From assembly GCF_029867415.1 (NCBI RefSeq), contig NC_081185.1, forward strand, positions 40,308,766-40,372,765: DNA of 64,000 bases. The letters are read 5' to 3'. A program made the translations under genes and the position numbers. The notes under the pieces are model-generated. The model had not been told where the DNA came from and searched no databases. It saw only the letters and a list, made by a program, of their open reading frames with translations. Positions 22,649 through 34,200 of this stretch are shown piece after piece. The stretch's first letter is position 1. The number at the start of each line of letters is the position of its first letter. This DNA is from Vicia villosa (Eukaryota > Streptophyta > Magnoliopsida > Fabales > Fabaceae).

Positions 22649-23390
22649 AATGATGATGCCATTGCTGATGCATTGAGGATGTTGGCTGGATCTCTTGGTC
22701 AAATTCCTCAAGCGAATGCTGGAAATCGGAATGGTGATGATGATGGGTATCGTGCTTTGGGGAAGTTCCAGAGGAACAATCCTCCTACCTTTGAGGGAGA
22801 GCATGAGCCGGATAAAGCTCAAGCTTGGTTGAAGGCGATTGAGAAGATTTTTCGGGTCATGAATTTCACCGATGCTCAGAGAGTGCAGTTTGGTACTCAC
22901 AAGCTAGAAAAGGAAGCTGAAGATTGGTGGGGCAATATGGCTCAGAGATTTGATGAGGAGGGTACTCAAGTTACTTAGGATCTGTTCCACGATGCGTTTT
23001 TGGAAAACTATTTTCTGGAAGATTGCCGTGGAAAGAAAGAGGTGGAATTCCTTGAGTTGAAGCAAGGAAATGGTATTGTTGCTGTATATGCTGCTAGATT
23101 TCAAGAGCTTATCAAGTATTGTCCTCACTACAATATTGTGAATGCGGAGAGGTCAAAGTGTTTGAAGTTTGTGAATGGTTTGAGGCATGACATCAAGAAG
23201 GCGATTAGTTACCAACAAATTACTCGTTTTACGGAGTTGGTTAACAAGAGTCGTATCTATGATGAGGATAATAGGGAGAGTGCTTCTCACTACAAGACTA
23301 TGAATGAGAAGAAAGGTCAATTTCGTGGGAAATCGTATGATGACAAGTGGAAACAATTTGGTTTTGGCAAGAAGATTGAATAGGGGCAGC

Positions 23391-24842
23391 TGTCATACCC
23401 CAAAATTTGCCATCTTCTTTTCATCTTCAATAAGCTCAAGGTTCAAGGGTTTTATCAAGTCACTCTCCCCTATTCAAAACTAGGGTTTGCTATTTATCAA
23501 AGGAGTTTGAATCTTTAAGGCCTCAAATGGATCTAAAGGTGTCTCACATGTCTTAAGGTATCTCCATGTCGATTATCAAGCTTCAATCCCAACGACTTCT
23601 CACTCAATGGCTCAGACGATCAATAGTCGACTATGGTGACCTAAAAGTCAACCATGGTCAAAGTACAGTCAAAACTCCTGACTTTTGGTCAACATAAAGT
23701 ATTTGAAGTGATATCCATCATTTGATCAAAGTTTGATCATGATCCATTAATAAAAACTCGGAAATGAACAAAGAAAAGGTTCAAATTAGGGTTTTTTAAA
23801 GGAGAAACTCAACTCAACTTTGACTGGCCATAACTTTCCCATGGAGTGTCAAAAATTTCCCATGGAGAAACTCATCAAAGTTTGATCATGATCCATTAAT
23901 AAAAACTCGGAAATGAACAAAGAAAAGGTTCAAATTAGGGTTTTTTAAAGGAGAAACTCAACTCAACTTTGACTGGCCATAACTTTCCCATGGAGTGTCA
24001 AAAATTTCCCAACCAAAGCCTATTCTTAAGGAAATTGGATTCTCTACAACTTTGTCTCTCACAAGCCAAGGCCAGAAATGCTTCATTTGGGAGATATGGT
24101 GCAAAAGATTATAGGTCCTCCAAAAAAGTCAACGAAAAATACCTTTTAGGTCAAGACTCATAACTTGAGCATGGAAGGTTCAATCAAGATGAAACAAAAA
24201 AGGTCATTTAGAGGACTCTTTGAGCTTTCTAAAAAGTTCTAGAATGCATTCATATGATTAAAATTGAAGGAGATACAAGGCTTAGAAGTTGGTCGATTTT
24301 GGAGAAATGCATAAAACCCTAATTAAGTGATTTTGGTTTTCTTGACTAATGGGCCTCAGTTTAAGTTTCTAAACAGGATCATGAGTGAATTATGAGCCCA
24401 CAATTCCATTCTTTATTTTTCTTACTTATTTATTTTATTATATTGAGGTTTTATTCAGAAAAAAGCCAATTTAAAGTAAATAAATAATAAGAATAATCAA
24501 AGATTGAGGTGAGATCTTATTTCTATCAAATATTGAGCAATATGTCTAGGAAAAATCAAGGATATTTCGTGGAGAGAGAAAGAGATATGATAGATTCCAA
24601 AATAGCAAGTTTGCATGATTTTCTCAAACAAAATATTTTCTCATGCCAATCATAGATTTATTCCAAGCTTCCAACCCTAATGCAATCACATATATACCCA
24701 ACAACTTCAGAAAAAAAGAGGGGACGAAAAGAGGGCAAGGGATTATGGTTTCTAAAACTCCAAACTTTAAGAAAACGAGGGCATAAAGGATCTTCATGCA
24801 CATAAATCTAATTTTTTCCCGATTTGTTTTCCCTTAATTATT
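23391..24842 (+). repeat. Ogre-type LTR 5' fragment (TGTCATACCCC family)
   Basis: Begins TGTCATACCCC directly after a PPT-like AATAGGGGCAGC, so it looks like the start of a 3' LTR whose own interior is gone. It runs into an assembly gap. It is related in style to LTR A (24948) but not closely. No coding region is seen. Confidence 0.65.
23725..24010 (+). repeat. 149-bp tandem duplication
   Basis: A segment starting ATCAAAGTTTGATCATGATC at 23725 recurs at 23874, a 149-bp period, and the two copies look nearly identical. It is a local duplication inside the LTR fragment. Confidence 0.85.
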
Positions 24843-24942
24843 NNNNNNNNNNNNNNNNNNNNNNNNNNNNNNNNNNNNNNNNNNNNNNNNNNNNNNNNNN
24901 NNNNNNNNNNNNNNNNNNNNNNNNNNNNNNNNNNNNNNNNNN
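24843..24942. other. Assembly gap (100 N)
   Basis: Exactly 100 N, the conventional length for a gap of unknown size. Continuity of the elements on either side is not established. Confidence 0.98.
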
Positions 24943-26489
24943 CTTAGTGTCATACCCTAATTTTTAACCCCCCTGATATGACATATCTTCAGGATTTTTC
25001 ATCAGGTCAAGACAAGTACCCAGAGCAGTCATTTCTCCATCTGGTACCTAATCGAGGATGCTCAAAGACAAGAAAGCTCAGGCAAAGGATCAATCAATAC
25101 AAAGACTAGTCTCTAATACAATCATGGGGCTCAAAAACTTCACTTTTCTCATCTATGATTGATTAGACATCCAGTCATATGAGTACAGGTTTACTCAGGT
25201 CACCAGACTAGGGTTTTGAGCCTATCAAGGACTAAAATCAGGGATCACTTTTGGGAAACCCTAAAAAGCCCCAGGGAACCATTCAAAGACATCAATCATC
25301 TTCAAATAACTCATATGACAAGATCTACTGGACATCACACTTCAATTCAAAGTCTACAGTCATTATTTTCACATGGTCGACAAATTAGGGTTTTGACCTA
25401 ATTCACCAAGATAGTTGACTTCTGATCAGGGCATGAATCCAAAACTCAAGACATGATTCAAGAGTCTCTACTACCTCCATATAATCCATTTATATCATCC
25501 ATTTGGGGAGAAGATTTTATTTCTACACAAAAGCCCAAAAATTCACTTTGTCAGGAAAAAGTCAACTGTGAAGGATCATCATTGACTTTTAAGGTTTTTG
25601 GTCAAAAAATGACTTTCAAAGATCAATATCTTCAATATATGGATGTCAAAGTCATTTGGCCAAAGAAATTCAAAGAAATTCATCAAAGAGCGAAAAGTCG
25701 GGAATTAGGGTTTTTGAGGGCATGGTGAGATCTCAAAATTTCACCTACACAACTCAAAAAACTTCCAACATGAAAGTTGTAGATCTTGCCAAATAAAACA
25801 ACATCTTACAAGGGAACTTTTTTCAAAAGATCAACCATTTATGAAGTTTTGGAAATTTTGAAGTTTAGGTCATAAACACTTAGAAATTTTTCTAAGTGTT
25901 TTAACCTAGTTTTCTTCCAACTTTGGCCTCATTTTTCACAAATTTCCCAAAGGATTCTGAAGAAGACATAAACTAATGATTTAAAGTAGATGTTTAGGGC
26001 TTTCCAAATTGTGTTCAACCTTCTCAAAATTCAATTTGAGCTAAGAGTTATGCTTGTTCAAAGTTGGCCTCATGAAGTGAAATTATAGGTCATGCATCAT
26101 TTTGGAACTTTGAAGTTTTGTGCACATGACCTCAAATACAGATGCTACATGACCCATAATACATCTGCAAACATGCCATGCATTCATTTTCACCATGCCA
26201 TGATAATTGAAGAAGATTCCTAAAACAAGAACATGTGATTATGTAATGATTACATTTGAGAATTTATGGCAAATTGATGAATCACCCAAGGAATCTTCTC
26301 ATCAACCAATTAGAGCTCACTTTGCATCTGAATTGTCCCCTAAGATCAGATAGAATCAATGGATAGGGGAGGTGGCTCGAAAATGCAATGATCACACTTG
26401 GATATTCTTTGAAATTTCTTCATGGCTAAGAAACCAAACTTGCTTCACTAAGCAAGCTCACTCTCTCACTCAGTACTGAGACATTTGCC

Positions 26490-26498
26490 TATAAATAG
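26490..26498 (+). promoter_or_regulatory. TATA box of LTR A
   Basis: TATAAATAG, conserved in B1 (near 41044) and B2 (TATAAATAT near 43603), each followed by a CACACCAAAGCAAC-like string some 30-40 bases later. This marks the probable U3/R boundary, about 1.54 kb into the LTR. Confidence 0.75.
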
Positions 26499-27429
26499 GA
26501 GAGCACAATTCAGTAGAAAAACACACCAAAGCAACCATATTACTTGCTTTCTCTTTCTCTTCTCTTGTTCATTGTTTTTCAAAGTTCTTTGGCAAGAAGA
26601 ATCGATTTCTTCAAACCAGAGCTTATCTTTGGGAAGTGAGCATTCTAACATCTCAAGGGAGGTCATTTGAGGTGATCCAAGCACCTGGATCACTTCTGTA
26701 GGTGGAGGAACACCATTGTTGCTCTCACTTTGGAGCATCTGCAGTTGGAGGTCCATGGAGTGATTCAGAAGGTTTCAAGGCAAGCCAATCATCCAGACAC
26801 ACTCCTCAGGTCATAGTGAAGCTAACCAGATGGCTGCAGCTCATCTGTAACTCGAGAATCAACACCCTCCATGTTCACTTGAAGCTGAAATCGAGGGAGG
26901 TCCATAGAACAATTCAGGAGGTTTGAGGTCATTACAAGCATTCAGTTAGCATCACTGAGCCACAAGGAAGCTTTTGGGATCATTCATACAAGCCCAGTTG
27001 CTCTCTATCATCCTCACGATCTCCATTTTCAGAGGTAAGTTTCTGAACTCCCTCTCTTTAATTTAAGTACTCTTTGTGAAATAGCTCGATTCTATCTTGT
27101 TCAGCATCATCAGAGGATTGAAAACCCTCTATCATCATCCATTTATCTTTCAGTATAGTCATTTAATTTAATTTTGAAATTTTAGGGTTCTTCACGATTT
27201 CTGGTAAATTAGTTAGATGTAGTTAATGATAGTTCATGTTAGTTACATATTTAGAATCGTGAGTGAATTTAGAGCAAGTTTCATGTTTACATCGTTGCAA
27301 ATGGTTGAGAAACGAGTAAGTTCGGAAATTCAAAAATGGAGAGCTTGAGGTTGAAGATGAAGATGGTGGTGGCGCGCAAATTTGAATTCTCAGGGGAGAG
27401 TTTATTTTATTTTGAATGGTGTGCGTTTT

Positions 27430-27528
27430 ATTAACGACTGAATAACTTGCCCTAGTGGCCACACATGCGCTCTTAGTCTCCTCATGCCCAAAGTCTGGGG
27501 TTCGAATCCCCCTCGCCCCAGACTTTTT
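27430..27528 (+). other. tRNA-like Pol III unit 1 in LTR A
   Basis: A-box-like TGCCCTAGTGG (27448-27458), perfect B-box GGTTCGAATCC (27499-27509) and a TTTTT run at 27524-27528. A 9-bp perfect inverted repeat AGTCTGGGG/CCCCAGACT (27492-27500 and 27516-27524) encloses the T-arm and abuts the T-run. No tRNA acceptor stem was found, so this is tRNA-derived or SINE-like, not a tRNA gene. Equivalents are at 42007-42067 and 44555-44616. Confidence 0.65.
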
Positions 27529-27604
27529 GATTCTTTTATTTTTCAAAGATTTACAACTTGTTTTGAAACATAACCAAATGAAGGCAAGTCACTAACACTG
27601 AGCG

Positions 27605-27687
27605 CGCGTTGGCTCAGTGGTGTTGTTTTGGACTGGTGACCTCAAGGGCGTGGGTTCAAACCCTCCAAGGGCCAAAACTTATTTTTT
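27605..27687 (+). other. tRNA-like Pol III unit 2 in LTR A
   Basis: A-box TGGCTCAGTGG (27610-27620) and B-box GGTTCAAACCC (27653-27663), 32 bases between, then TTTTTT at 27682-27687. This spacing matches Pol III type 2 promoters and the heads of plant SINEs. Equivalents are at 42158-42211 in B1 and 44717-44770 in B2. Confidence 0.65.
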
Positions 27688-28240
27688 ACACTAATTTCTT
27701 TCATTTCTCTTCACAACTTCACATATTTATTTAACCTATCAAAATAAATCATTTTCACTTCATTTTTCATACACCTATTATTTAATATACCTATTTTGTG
27801 AATAGTCAAAAAAATCATAAAAATATTATGTATTTCTTGAATTTTAATTAGGTTTAAAATAGTATGTTTTTAAGTGTTTTCTTAAATACTTTAAATATAT
27901 ATATTCACTTTGATTTAACCTAATCATTTTATAAATAATTTTATGATAAAACCCTAATTGTTTAGGTCTTAATTAAGTAAAAATCTTTATTTTTACTTTA
28001 ATTAAGTTGACTTTTGTCAAATCTCAAAACTGTTTTCAATCTCTGATAAAATCAAATGATTAAGGTTTTCAAACAACAAAACCTTGTATCATTCCAAATC
28101 TTTTTTTCAAATTGTTTTTACACCAGTACTGTAAAGTACTGGGCCTCTAATAGAGTGTAAGTCCCAAAAACCTTCTCTTCTTAGCTTGTTTTCAAAACTG
28201 TATTTTCAAAATCTTCTTTCTGTTTTCAAAACATTCTTCT

Positions 28241-28736
28241 GGTATTTGAAGGGCATTATTCCCGGTGAAACTCTTCAGATACCTATGTGACCTTTGTCCA
28301 TCTTCACTTCTTCTGTTTTCAAAAAAAACATTAACTGTTTATCATACATATTCAACTGTTATCAACAAAACAACAAAAATACTGTTGAGGCTCTGTACAT
28401 ACTTCTTCAATGGCCTCCACTCCATCCAGGTTAGGCTTTACAAGCTTTCAATTTACAGTCTTTATTTAAATTACTGTCAAATATAAATTGTGCATATATA
28501 TTAGTTTAGAACTACGTTTGAGTATAAACCTTAGGACAGTTAAACTATATATATATTATAGGAATATGACCTAGGATTGAGAATGTCTTCCCGGTGAAGG
28601 CTCTTTCCTAATTAGAGATCTGTAGTTCAAACCCCCAAGATGAATTATTCCCGGTGAAACATCTTGGTAAAAACCTTAGAATCCAAAATATAGGACACAT
28701 CCACCCAAAGAGGAATTATTCCCGGTGAAACCTCTT
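28241..28736 (+). repeat. Type I hairpin series in LTR A
   Basis: Several short hairpins share the loop core ATTATTCCCGGTGAAA but have different stems: GGTATTTGAAG/CTTCAGATACC (28241-28251, 28273-28283, 11 bp with one G-T), CCAAGATG/CATCTTGG (28635-28642, 28660-28667) and AAGAGG/CCTCTT (28708-28713, 28731-28736). A related CTTCCCGGTGAAG lies near 28588. Confidence 0.8.
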
Positions 28737-28812
28737 ACCCATTTGCTTAGAGCCAAAATAAGTTCAAAACCACATAGCTTTCTCTTGTGCTATAACAAGG
28801 ACCCTCGATTAG

Positions 28813-30560
28813 CCTCCTCTTGGGCTTTGTACAAGGACCCACAGGCTTCTTAAAAGCATTTCCAGCTTCCTCTTGAGCTTGTATACAAGGACCCATCAGG
28901 TTTCTTATAAACATAGGAACAGGTCTTTAGTCACCTTTTAGCCTACCCTGGTGAGTTTCTTCCAATTTAAACCAGACTTTAAAACAAGCTAAGTTTGTCT
29001 CAATTTCACATTGAGTACATTTTTGGAATGAGAGACATGGACAGTCTCTGTCACCCTTATCTTCATCAATCTTCCTTAGCAGAGTCTAGGATCCATGTTT
29101 GGTCATCCTCAGCATTGAGTCAGCCTTCATCTTGGGCTTTAAACAAGAAGTCTCCATTAGATAATCTTTCTGCCATTCATTTCAATAAAAACCCCTGGAA
29201 AGGGTTAGCCTCCAACATCTGTCTAAAATGTCAAAACCCCTGGAAAGGGTTAGCCTCCAACATCTGTCTAAAATGTCAAAATCCCTGGAAAGGGTTAGCT
29301 TCCACACATTCCTTCATTTCAATAAAAACCCCTGGAAAGGGTTAGCCTCCAAAGTCAATTAATAAAAAATGTCAAATAATAAAGATTCATTTCTCTTAGG
29401 AGATAATTTCCCCAAAAGAGTCAAAACCCCTGGAAAGGGTCAGCCTCCAAAAAAACATGATAAAGTCAGTCTCTTAACAGACAAATTCACCAGCTGAGTC
29501 AAAATCCCTGGAAAGGGTTAGCTTCCAAAGAAAAACAGTCTTTTAATAAATAAAACCTCCTCAGTAGAGTCAAAACCAACAAAAAACAGTTAGCCTCAAC
29601 CTTGGGCTTCATACAAGGCACCCAAACAATAAAACTCCCCTGTCAAGAGTCAGCCTCAACCTTGGGCATTGTACAAGGCAGATAATAGAGTCTCCCCAGT
29701 AAGTCCTTCATCACTCAGTAGCCACAACCTTGGGCTTTGTACAAGGCAGATAAACCATATCTTTCATGTGTCAAAGATTCCTAACACTTAGGATCTTTCC
29801 CCATATAGTCATCCATACTTAATTCATTTAAGAGTCCGCCACAACCTTGGGCTTTGTACAAGGCAGAAAATAATGTTTTCCCTAGCTAGAGTCAGCCACA
29901 ACCTTGGGTTTTGTACAAGGCACATAAAATAGAGTCATTCATTCAATTATACTCAACAGTTAGCCACAACCTTGGGCTTTGTACAAGGCACACAAATAGA
30001 GTCTCCCTAAGTAGAGTCAGCCTCAATTCTGGGCTTTGTACAGAACACAAAAAATACCCTGTAATTAATCCTCAATGGAGTCATCTCCCAGAGTCAATAA
30101 TATTAATTAATCAATCAAAAAGCCTCAAGCTTGGGCCTCATACAAGCCAGCTAAATTCAAATCTTTTATACAGTAGATAGACATAGCTTATCTCTATAAA
30201 GAGATATTTTTACTACTCTACCACATTCAAACAAACAAACATTTCAATTTCAATTTCAATCAAAGTCTCCCATTTAGGACTCTGAAAGACATGCTCTGGC
30301 ACATCCCCAGACTTGTACACTTTCCCTAATTTGGACGAGCATCTTTCTTTCATTTAAGAGGCATCTGACTGGCATACTTGCACACACAAGTAAGGTCCCC
30401 CTCTTGAATGAAATGAATTCAGTTATTCTGTCACTCCTTTAAATGTTTGTGGTAGAATAGTACAAATACCTCTCTGTAGAGATGATTTCATGTCTCTTTA
30501 CTGTAAACAGAGATTTAATTCCAAGCTTCAACCTTGAGCTTCAAGCAAGGCACAAAAAAA
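28813..30560 (+). repeat. Type II and III hairpin series in LTR A
   Basis: At least ten modules have the form 5-bp stem, 9-base loop GGCTTTGTA (or variant), complementary 5-bp stem. Stems include CCTTG/CAAGG (29970-29988), TCTTG/CAAGA (29130-29148), TTCTG/CAGAA (30027-30045) and GCTTG/CAAGC (30129-30147). A second motif, AACCCCTGGAAAGGGTT, recurs about six times between 29188 and 29525. Modules are about 45-70 bases apart. Confidence 0.8.
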
Positions 30561-31095
30561 CAATTAATTTCCCTAGTTAGTTCCCCGAACTACATTAAGC
30601 TCTGACTTCCACTAGGGATATGTAGGCATGAGGTTCACAAGGAATCTCAGCGAGCTAATAAAATACCAAAAATAGTCAGTCTGTCTATCTGTCTGTCTTT
30701 TAAAATCAATTCAATTCCTTCTCCTAACACAAAGGAGAAACTTTCCCAATCATTAGCAGCAAACACAATCACAATGACACAGAGAAGGTTCCTGTAGAGT
30801 ACTACAGATATGTAGGGTGTTTAAACACTTCCCTATGTATAACCGACCTCCCGGACTCCAGAATTTCTAGTCTAGGTGAAATCCCCACACTTAGCAAACT
30901 CCTAGGGTTTAGTTGAGATCTTTTTTCCCCTTTCCTACTCGTAGGACAAATAAGAAAGTTCGTGTGATATCGTAGGAAGAACTGAAATAAAATTCATCCC
31001 ACCACGGGCGCATTCTCCTTCCAAATTTCGCGTGAAGGGTCTAGCGTGCCGTCCTCCCAAGTGAAACGGGGAGGTAAAAGAAAACGACCACCACA

Positions 31096-31223
31096 GTGTG
31101 GTTAATTCGTGATAAAATGAAGGCTTCGTATAGTAGGCAGAAGAATTACCATGATAAGCGAAGGAAAGATCATGAGTTTAAAGTAGGAGATCATGTGTTT
31201 TTGAGAGTTTCTCCAGTGACCGG
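31096..31223 (+). pseudogene. T2 Tekay integrase fragment, left part
   Basis: Encodes a stretch matching T1 integrase (KMKASYSRQKNYHDKRRK, then VGDHVFLRVSPVTGV). It is cut on the left by the LTR A terminus and on the right by the solo LTR at 31224. The frame rejoins at 34304. Confidence 0.85.
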
Positions 31224-34200
31224 TGTAGCGGGGAAAATTTGAGTTCGAAGCCATTAGTTGACTCGACTCAATATTTCAGTGAAAGTCGCCACCGCACTTT
31301 ATTATTTCCAAAGGAAAAGGGAAAGAACGAAAAAAACTCAAAGTTTGTTTTTAAAACAAAAAGAGATCTTAGGAACCTTTTTGAAAATCTGAGTCGTGTG
31401 TGCTAAAAAAATAGTTTGTTTTATTTTAAAAATAAGCTCGGCAAGGTATTAAGCCTTGTGCCTACATACCTCCTCGGTGCAATGGAGAAGTCATAGCTAA
31501 TGTAGTTCCGCTTAAAAGGGAAAAACGTTTTAAAACCGAATGGACACTTTATCGTCGTCGGAGAGAAATACTCAGCCATTGATCTTGAGCATGAGAACAA
31601 ATGAGTTCTTTTCATTGCAAATGAAAGAAGGGCTCCAACTCGGATAGAAATCAACAAGTATGCCACTAGCTCTCTCACGCGGAAATGGTCTCATTATATC
31701 AATCAATTTCAAAATCGTGGGGTATCGCCACTCGTTTCAACAATTAGTCGTGTCTAAACTTTTGAAGAAAAGGCCACTAAGGGCAAAAGATATTTTTAAA
31801 GAAAGGTTTTAAAAAGGTTGCAAACATAAGAAGGTTTTTGAAAAAGGGAGAAGATTTTGAAATCTAAGAATGGGGCAAGAGACGAAGAGGCTACCCTAGT
31901 GCGTAAAATAAAAGCTAAAGAAAGAAACGGTCTAACCGAAATAAGAAGCCAAAAATTGACATTAAGAGTCAAGGTATATTTCCCATCCTTTGGAATATCG
32001 ACACTAAACCAACACATTATCACTTGGGGATCCAGATGAACTTATTATATTTAGCACCACTTTGCATTAAGAACATTAAAATTCTGACGAAAATCGGGCA
32101 GAGTAAAGGCGGTTTTCGGGTAAAATCCTTATATCAATGCCTTGGAATTAACCATCAAGGACTTTCGAGGAAATACCTGCACACACAAACAGACAACAAT
32201 CCAATGCCAGACAGACAGAATAACAACAGAGTAGCAATATCATAACAGGGTCCAGAGGTACTAAGTCAATAAGTCCAAGTCTCCAAAATGCTCAGGATAG
32301 TAACCAATAGTCCAAGAGAGAACCTTAAGCTTTTTTTAGATTTTAAGTTGATTATTAATGTTTTAGCACAAAAATAGAGTATGGTCCAAGTGGACAAAAA
32401 GAAAATAGCGGAAACATAAACATAGCGCCCAAATTGAGAAAGAGAACAAAACGGAATATAAACGTCCAAATGGACAAAGAGAAAATGGCGGAAACATAAA
32501 CATGATGAAATGATAAAATAAATCAATAAAGCGAAAAAATAAAGAGCGATATAATAAATTACAGAAATTAAAGTCAATTATTAGATGTTAAAGATAACCA
32601 TCTTGAAACTTGTCAAGTATGTTATCAAAGTTAGTAATAAAGATCGATGGTGAGTGAAGGATGTTCTCGGATTTAAATTCAAGGAAAGTTTATCAGAAGC
32701 TTGATAAAATTATTGCGACTACACGATAAACCTCCATAAGTCCTAAATCAACCGCATACAATTCTCTTCCATATTTGATCTTTTTTTTATCCGGGACACA
32801 AAATATTGCGCTATGTTAAGCAAATCGCCAAGTGATTTATGTAGAAATCACCCTAAAACGAGGTCGGGTCAAAACTTTATGTGCTAATGCATGCGAGAGA
32901 AGCGATATGTAGATCACTCTCCAAAAGCAATACCGCACGAAAAGAAAATAGGTAGCGATCTAGTCTTTACCAAGAATCCATAAGAATTCTCAAGGTATTA
33001 AGACTTTCATCGATCAAAAGAAAAATAAATAAAAGATGGAACCACATTCAAAAGCTCCTTTCATCCATAATTTCGATCACTTAATATTGCGGATTCAGAT
33101 TTTCATCCTATCGACGCCCTAAGTCCAATGATATTAGAGAGAAATTAGGCCTCTAGTTTGTGATTCAAAGAAAATATCAAAAGAATGGAGTAGAAGAAGA
33201 GTTAGAACCAAAAACAAGTCAAAAATAGCAAAAACAAGCATTCTGCCTCACTGGAAATCGATTTCCCTCTGTAGGAAATCGATTTCCTGCCTGCAGAATT
33301 CAAATCTGGCGCAAAAAGTAGAGTGGAAATCAATTTCCCTCTGTAAGAAATCGATTTCCTGCGCACAATTTTCAAAAAAACAGCATTATGAATTATAAAA
33401 CTTGATTTAGGCAAACATAAAAACACCTTATGATCACATATCAATTGGAGCACAAATTTTCCATCAATTCACCATCAAATAGGACCAATATAGCATCAAA
33501 GATGCATCACACACAAGCACAAAAGAATCACATTATGATAGATGAAAAAGGATGAAGAAAATTACCAAATCTTGAACAAAACTTAGATCTACTTCAAGAA
33601 TCACCAACACAAATCTTGATCTCTCAACAATTGAAGAAAAAAGAGTGAAATGGATGGTGGTTTAGCTCAAAGTTTGTGAGGTTCAAGATGTGACTCACAA
33701 ACTTTATGAAAGAAAAAGAGCTTTGGTGAATTTGGTAGGGATGAAGAGAGAAATTGCAAGAGTTTTATTGGCTTTCTAAGCTTGTGAAATGAGGGAGGCA
33801 AGGCCTCTATTAATAGAATTGGAGCAAGAGTAGTGGCAATTTGGTCTTTTTGCATTTGGTAATTAACTTGTGCTTAATTGGTGTTTAAATGGTAAAATGA
33901 GGTTAAAATGTGTTTAAAGAGGGGAATTAATTTTGGTGAGGTGGAAAATTGGTAAGATGACAAAAATGATCAAAGAAAATAGGTGCCAAAATAATGTCAT
34001 GCTTCCCTCTTTATTTTTTTGAATTTTCGCCCCAGGAAATCGATTTCCCATATGGGTAAATCGGTTTCCACCTTCAAATTTTCAAAAATTGTTTTCTTGC
34101 ACTATTTTGATTTTTGCATGATCTTTTACCTGTAAAATATAAACAAAAGAGACAAAATACATATTTTTGGAAACTAGAAATGCTTGATGGTTCCCCTCAG

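Larger units (their letters stand above)
21611..23383 (+). pseudogene. T1 gag, N-terminal two thirds, interrupted by Cassandra
   Basis: Starts at ATG 21611 (MVAGRN) and is interrupted after codon 6 by the Cassandra composite (21631-22648). It resumes in frame at 22649 with NDDAIADALRML. The capsid-like Gag domain is evident: NPPTFEGEHEPDKAQAWL, WWGNMAQRF, and YAARFQELIKYCPHY. A single TAG at 22976-22978 replaces an expected Trp codon. It ends at GKKIE-stop beside a PPT-like string and the next LTR, just before the zinc-knuckle region, which is where the pol copy at 1998 begins. Confidence 0.88.
1998..23390 (+). mobile_element. Tekay-type Ty3/gypsy chromovirus T1 in permuted order (pol-LTR-gag)
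   Basis: One family appears in the order zinc-knuckle remnant, protease, RT, RNase H, integrase, chromodomain, PPT, a single LTR (19373-21478), iMet-type PBS, then the gag N-terminal part. A normal element has gag and pol between two LTRs. Two later insertions interrupt it: an Ogre derivative (5454-19321) and a Cassandra composite (21631-22648). Pol has one frameshift and one nonsense codon, and gag one nonsense codon, so T1 is inactive. Chromodomain-bearing Tekay elements are known in legumes; the lineage call rests on the integrase C-terminus and the TGTAACACCC termini. Confidence 0.8.
24948..31095 (+). repeat. LTR A: 6.15-kb Ogre/Tat-like LTR
   Basis: Starts TGTCATACCC and ends ACCACCACA. 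Partial copies B1 (39511) and B2 (43444-47670) confirm both ends. No matching 5-bp duplication is seen (CTTAG versus GTGTG), and the left side is the gap, so solo, 3' or recombinant LTR cannot be told apart. Inside are a TATA box, two tRNA-like units and dense short-hairpin repeats between about 28240 and 30560. Scattered ORFs of 60-116 codons contain the repeats and are not credible genes. Confidence 0.85.

Noticed and set aside
27223..27546. 107-codon minus-strand ORF with SGARGIRTPDFGHEE
   Set aside because: This is the reverse translation of the tRNA-like B-box region, a well-known type of spurious protein prediction; not a gene.
27430..27687. Possible genuine tRNA genes
   Set aside because: A and B boxes are good but no acceptor or anticodon stem could be built; kept as tRNA-like units only.
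28995..29345. 116-codon ORF with repeated PWKGLAS units
   Set aside because: Translation of the repeated CCCCTGGAAAGGGTTAG motif; no start context or conservation as protein in B2.
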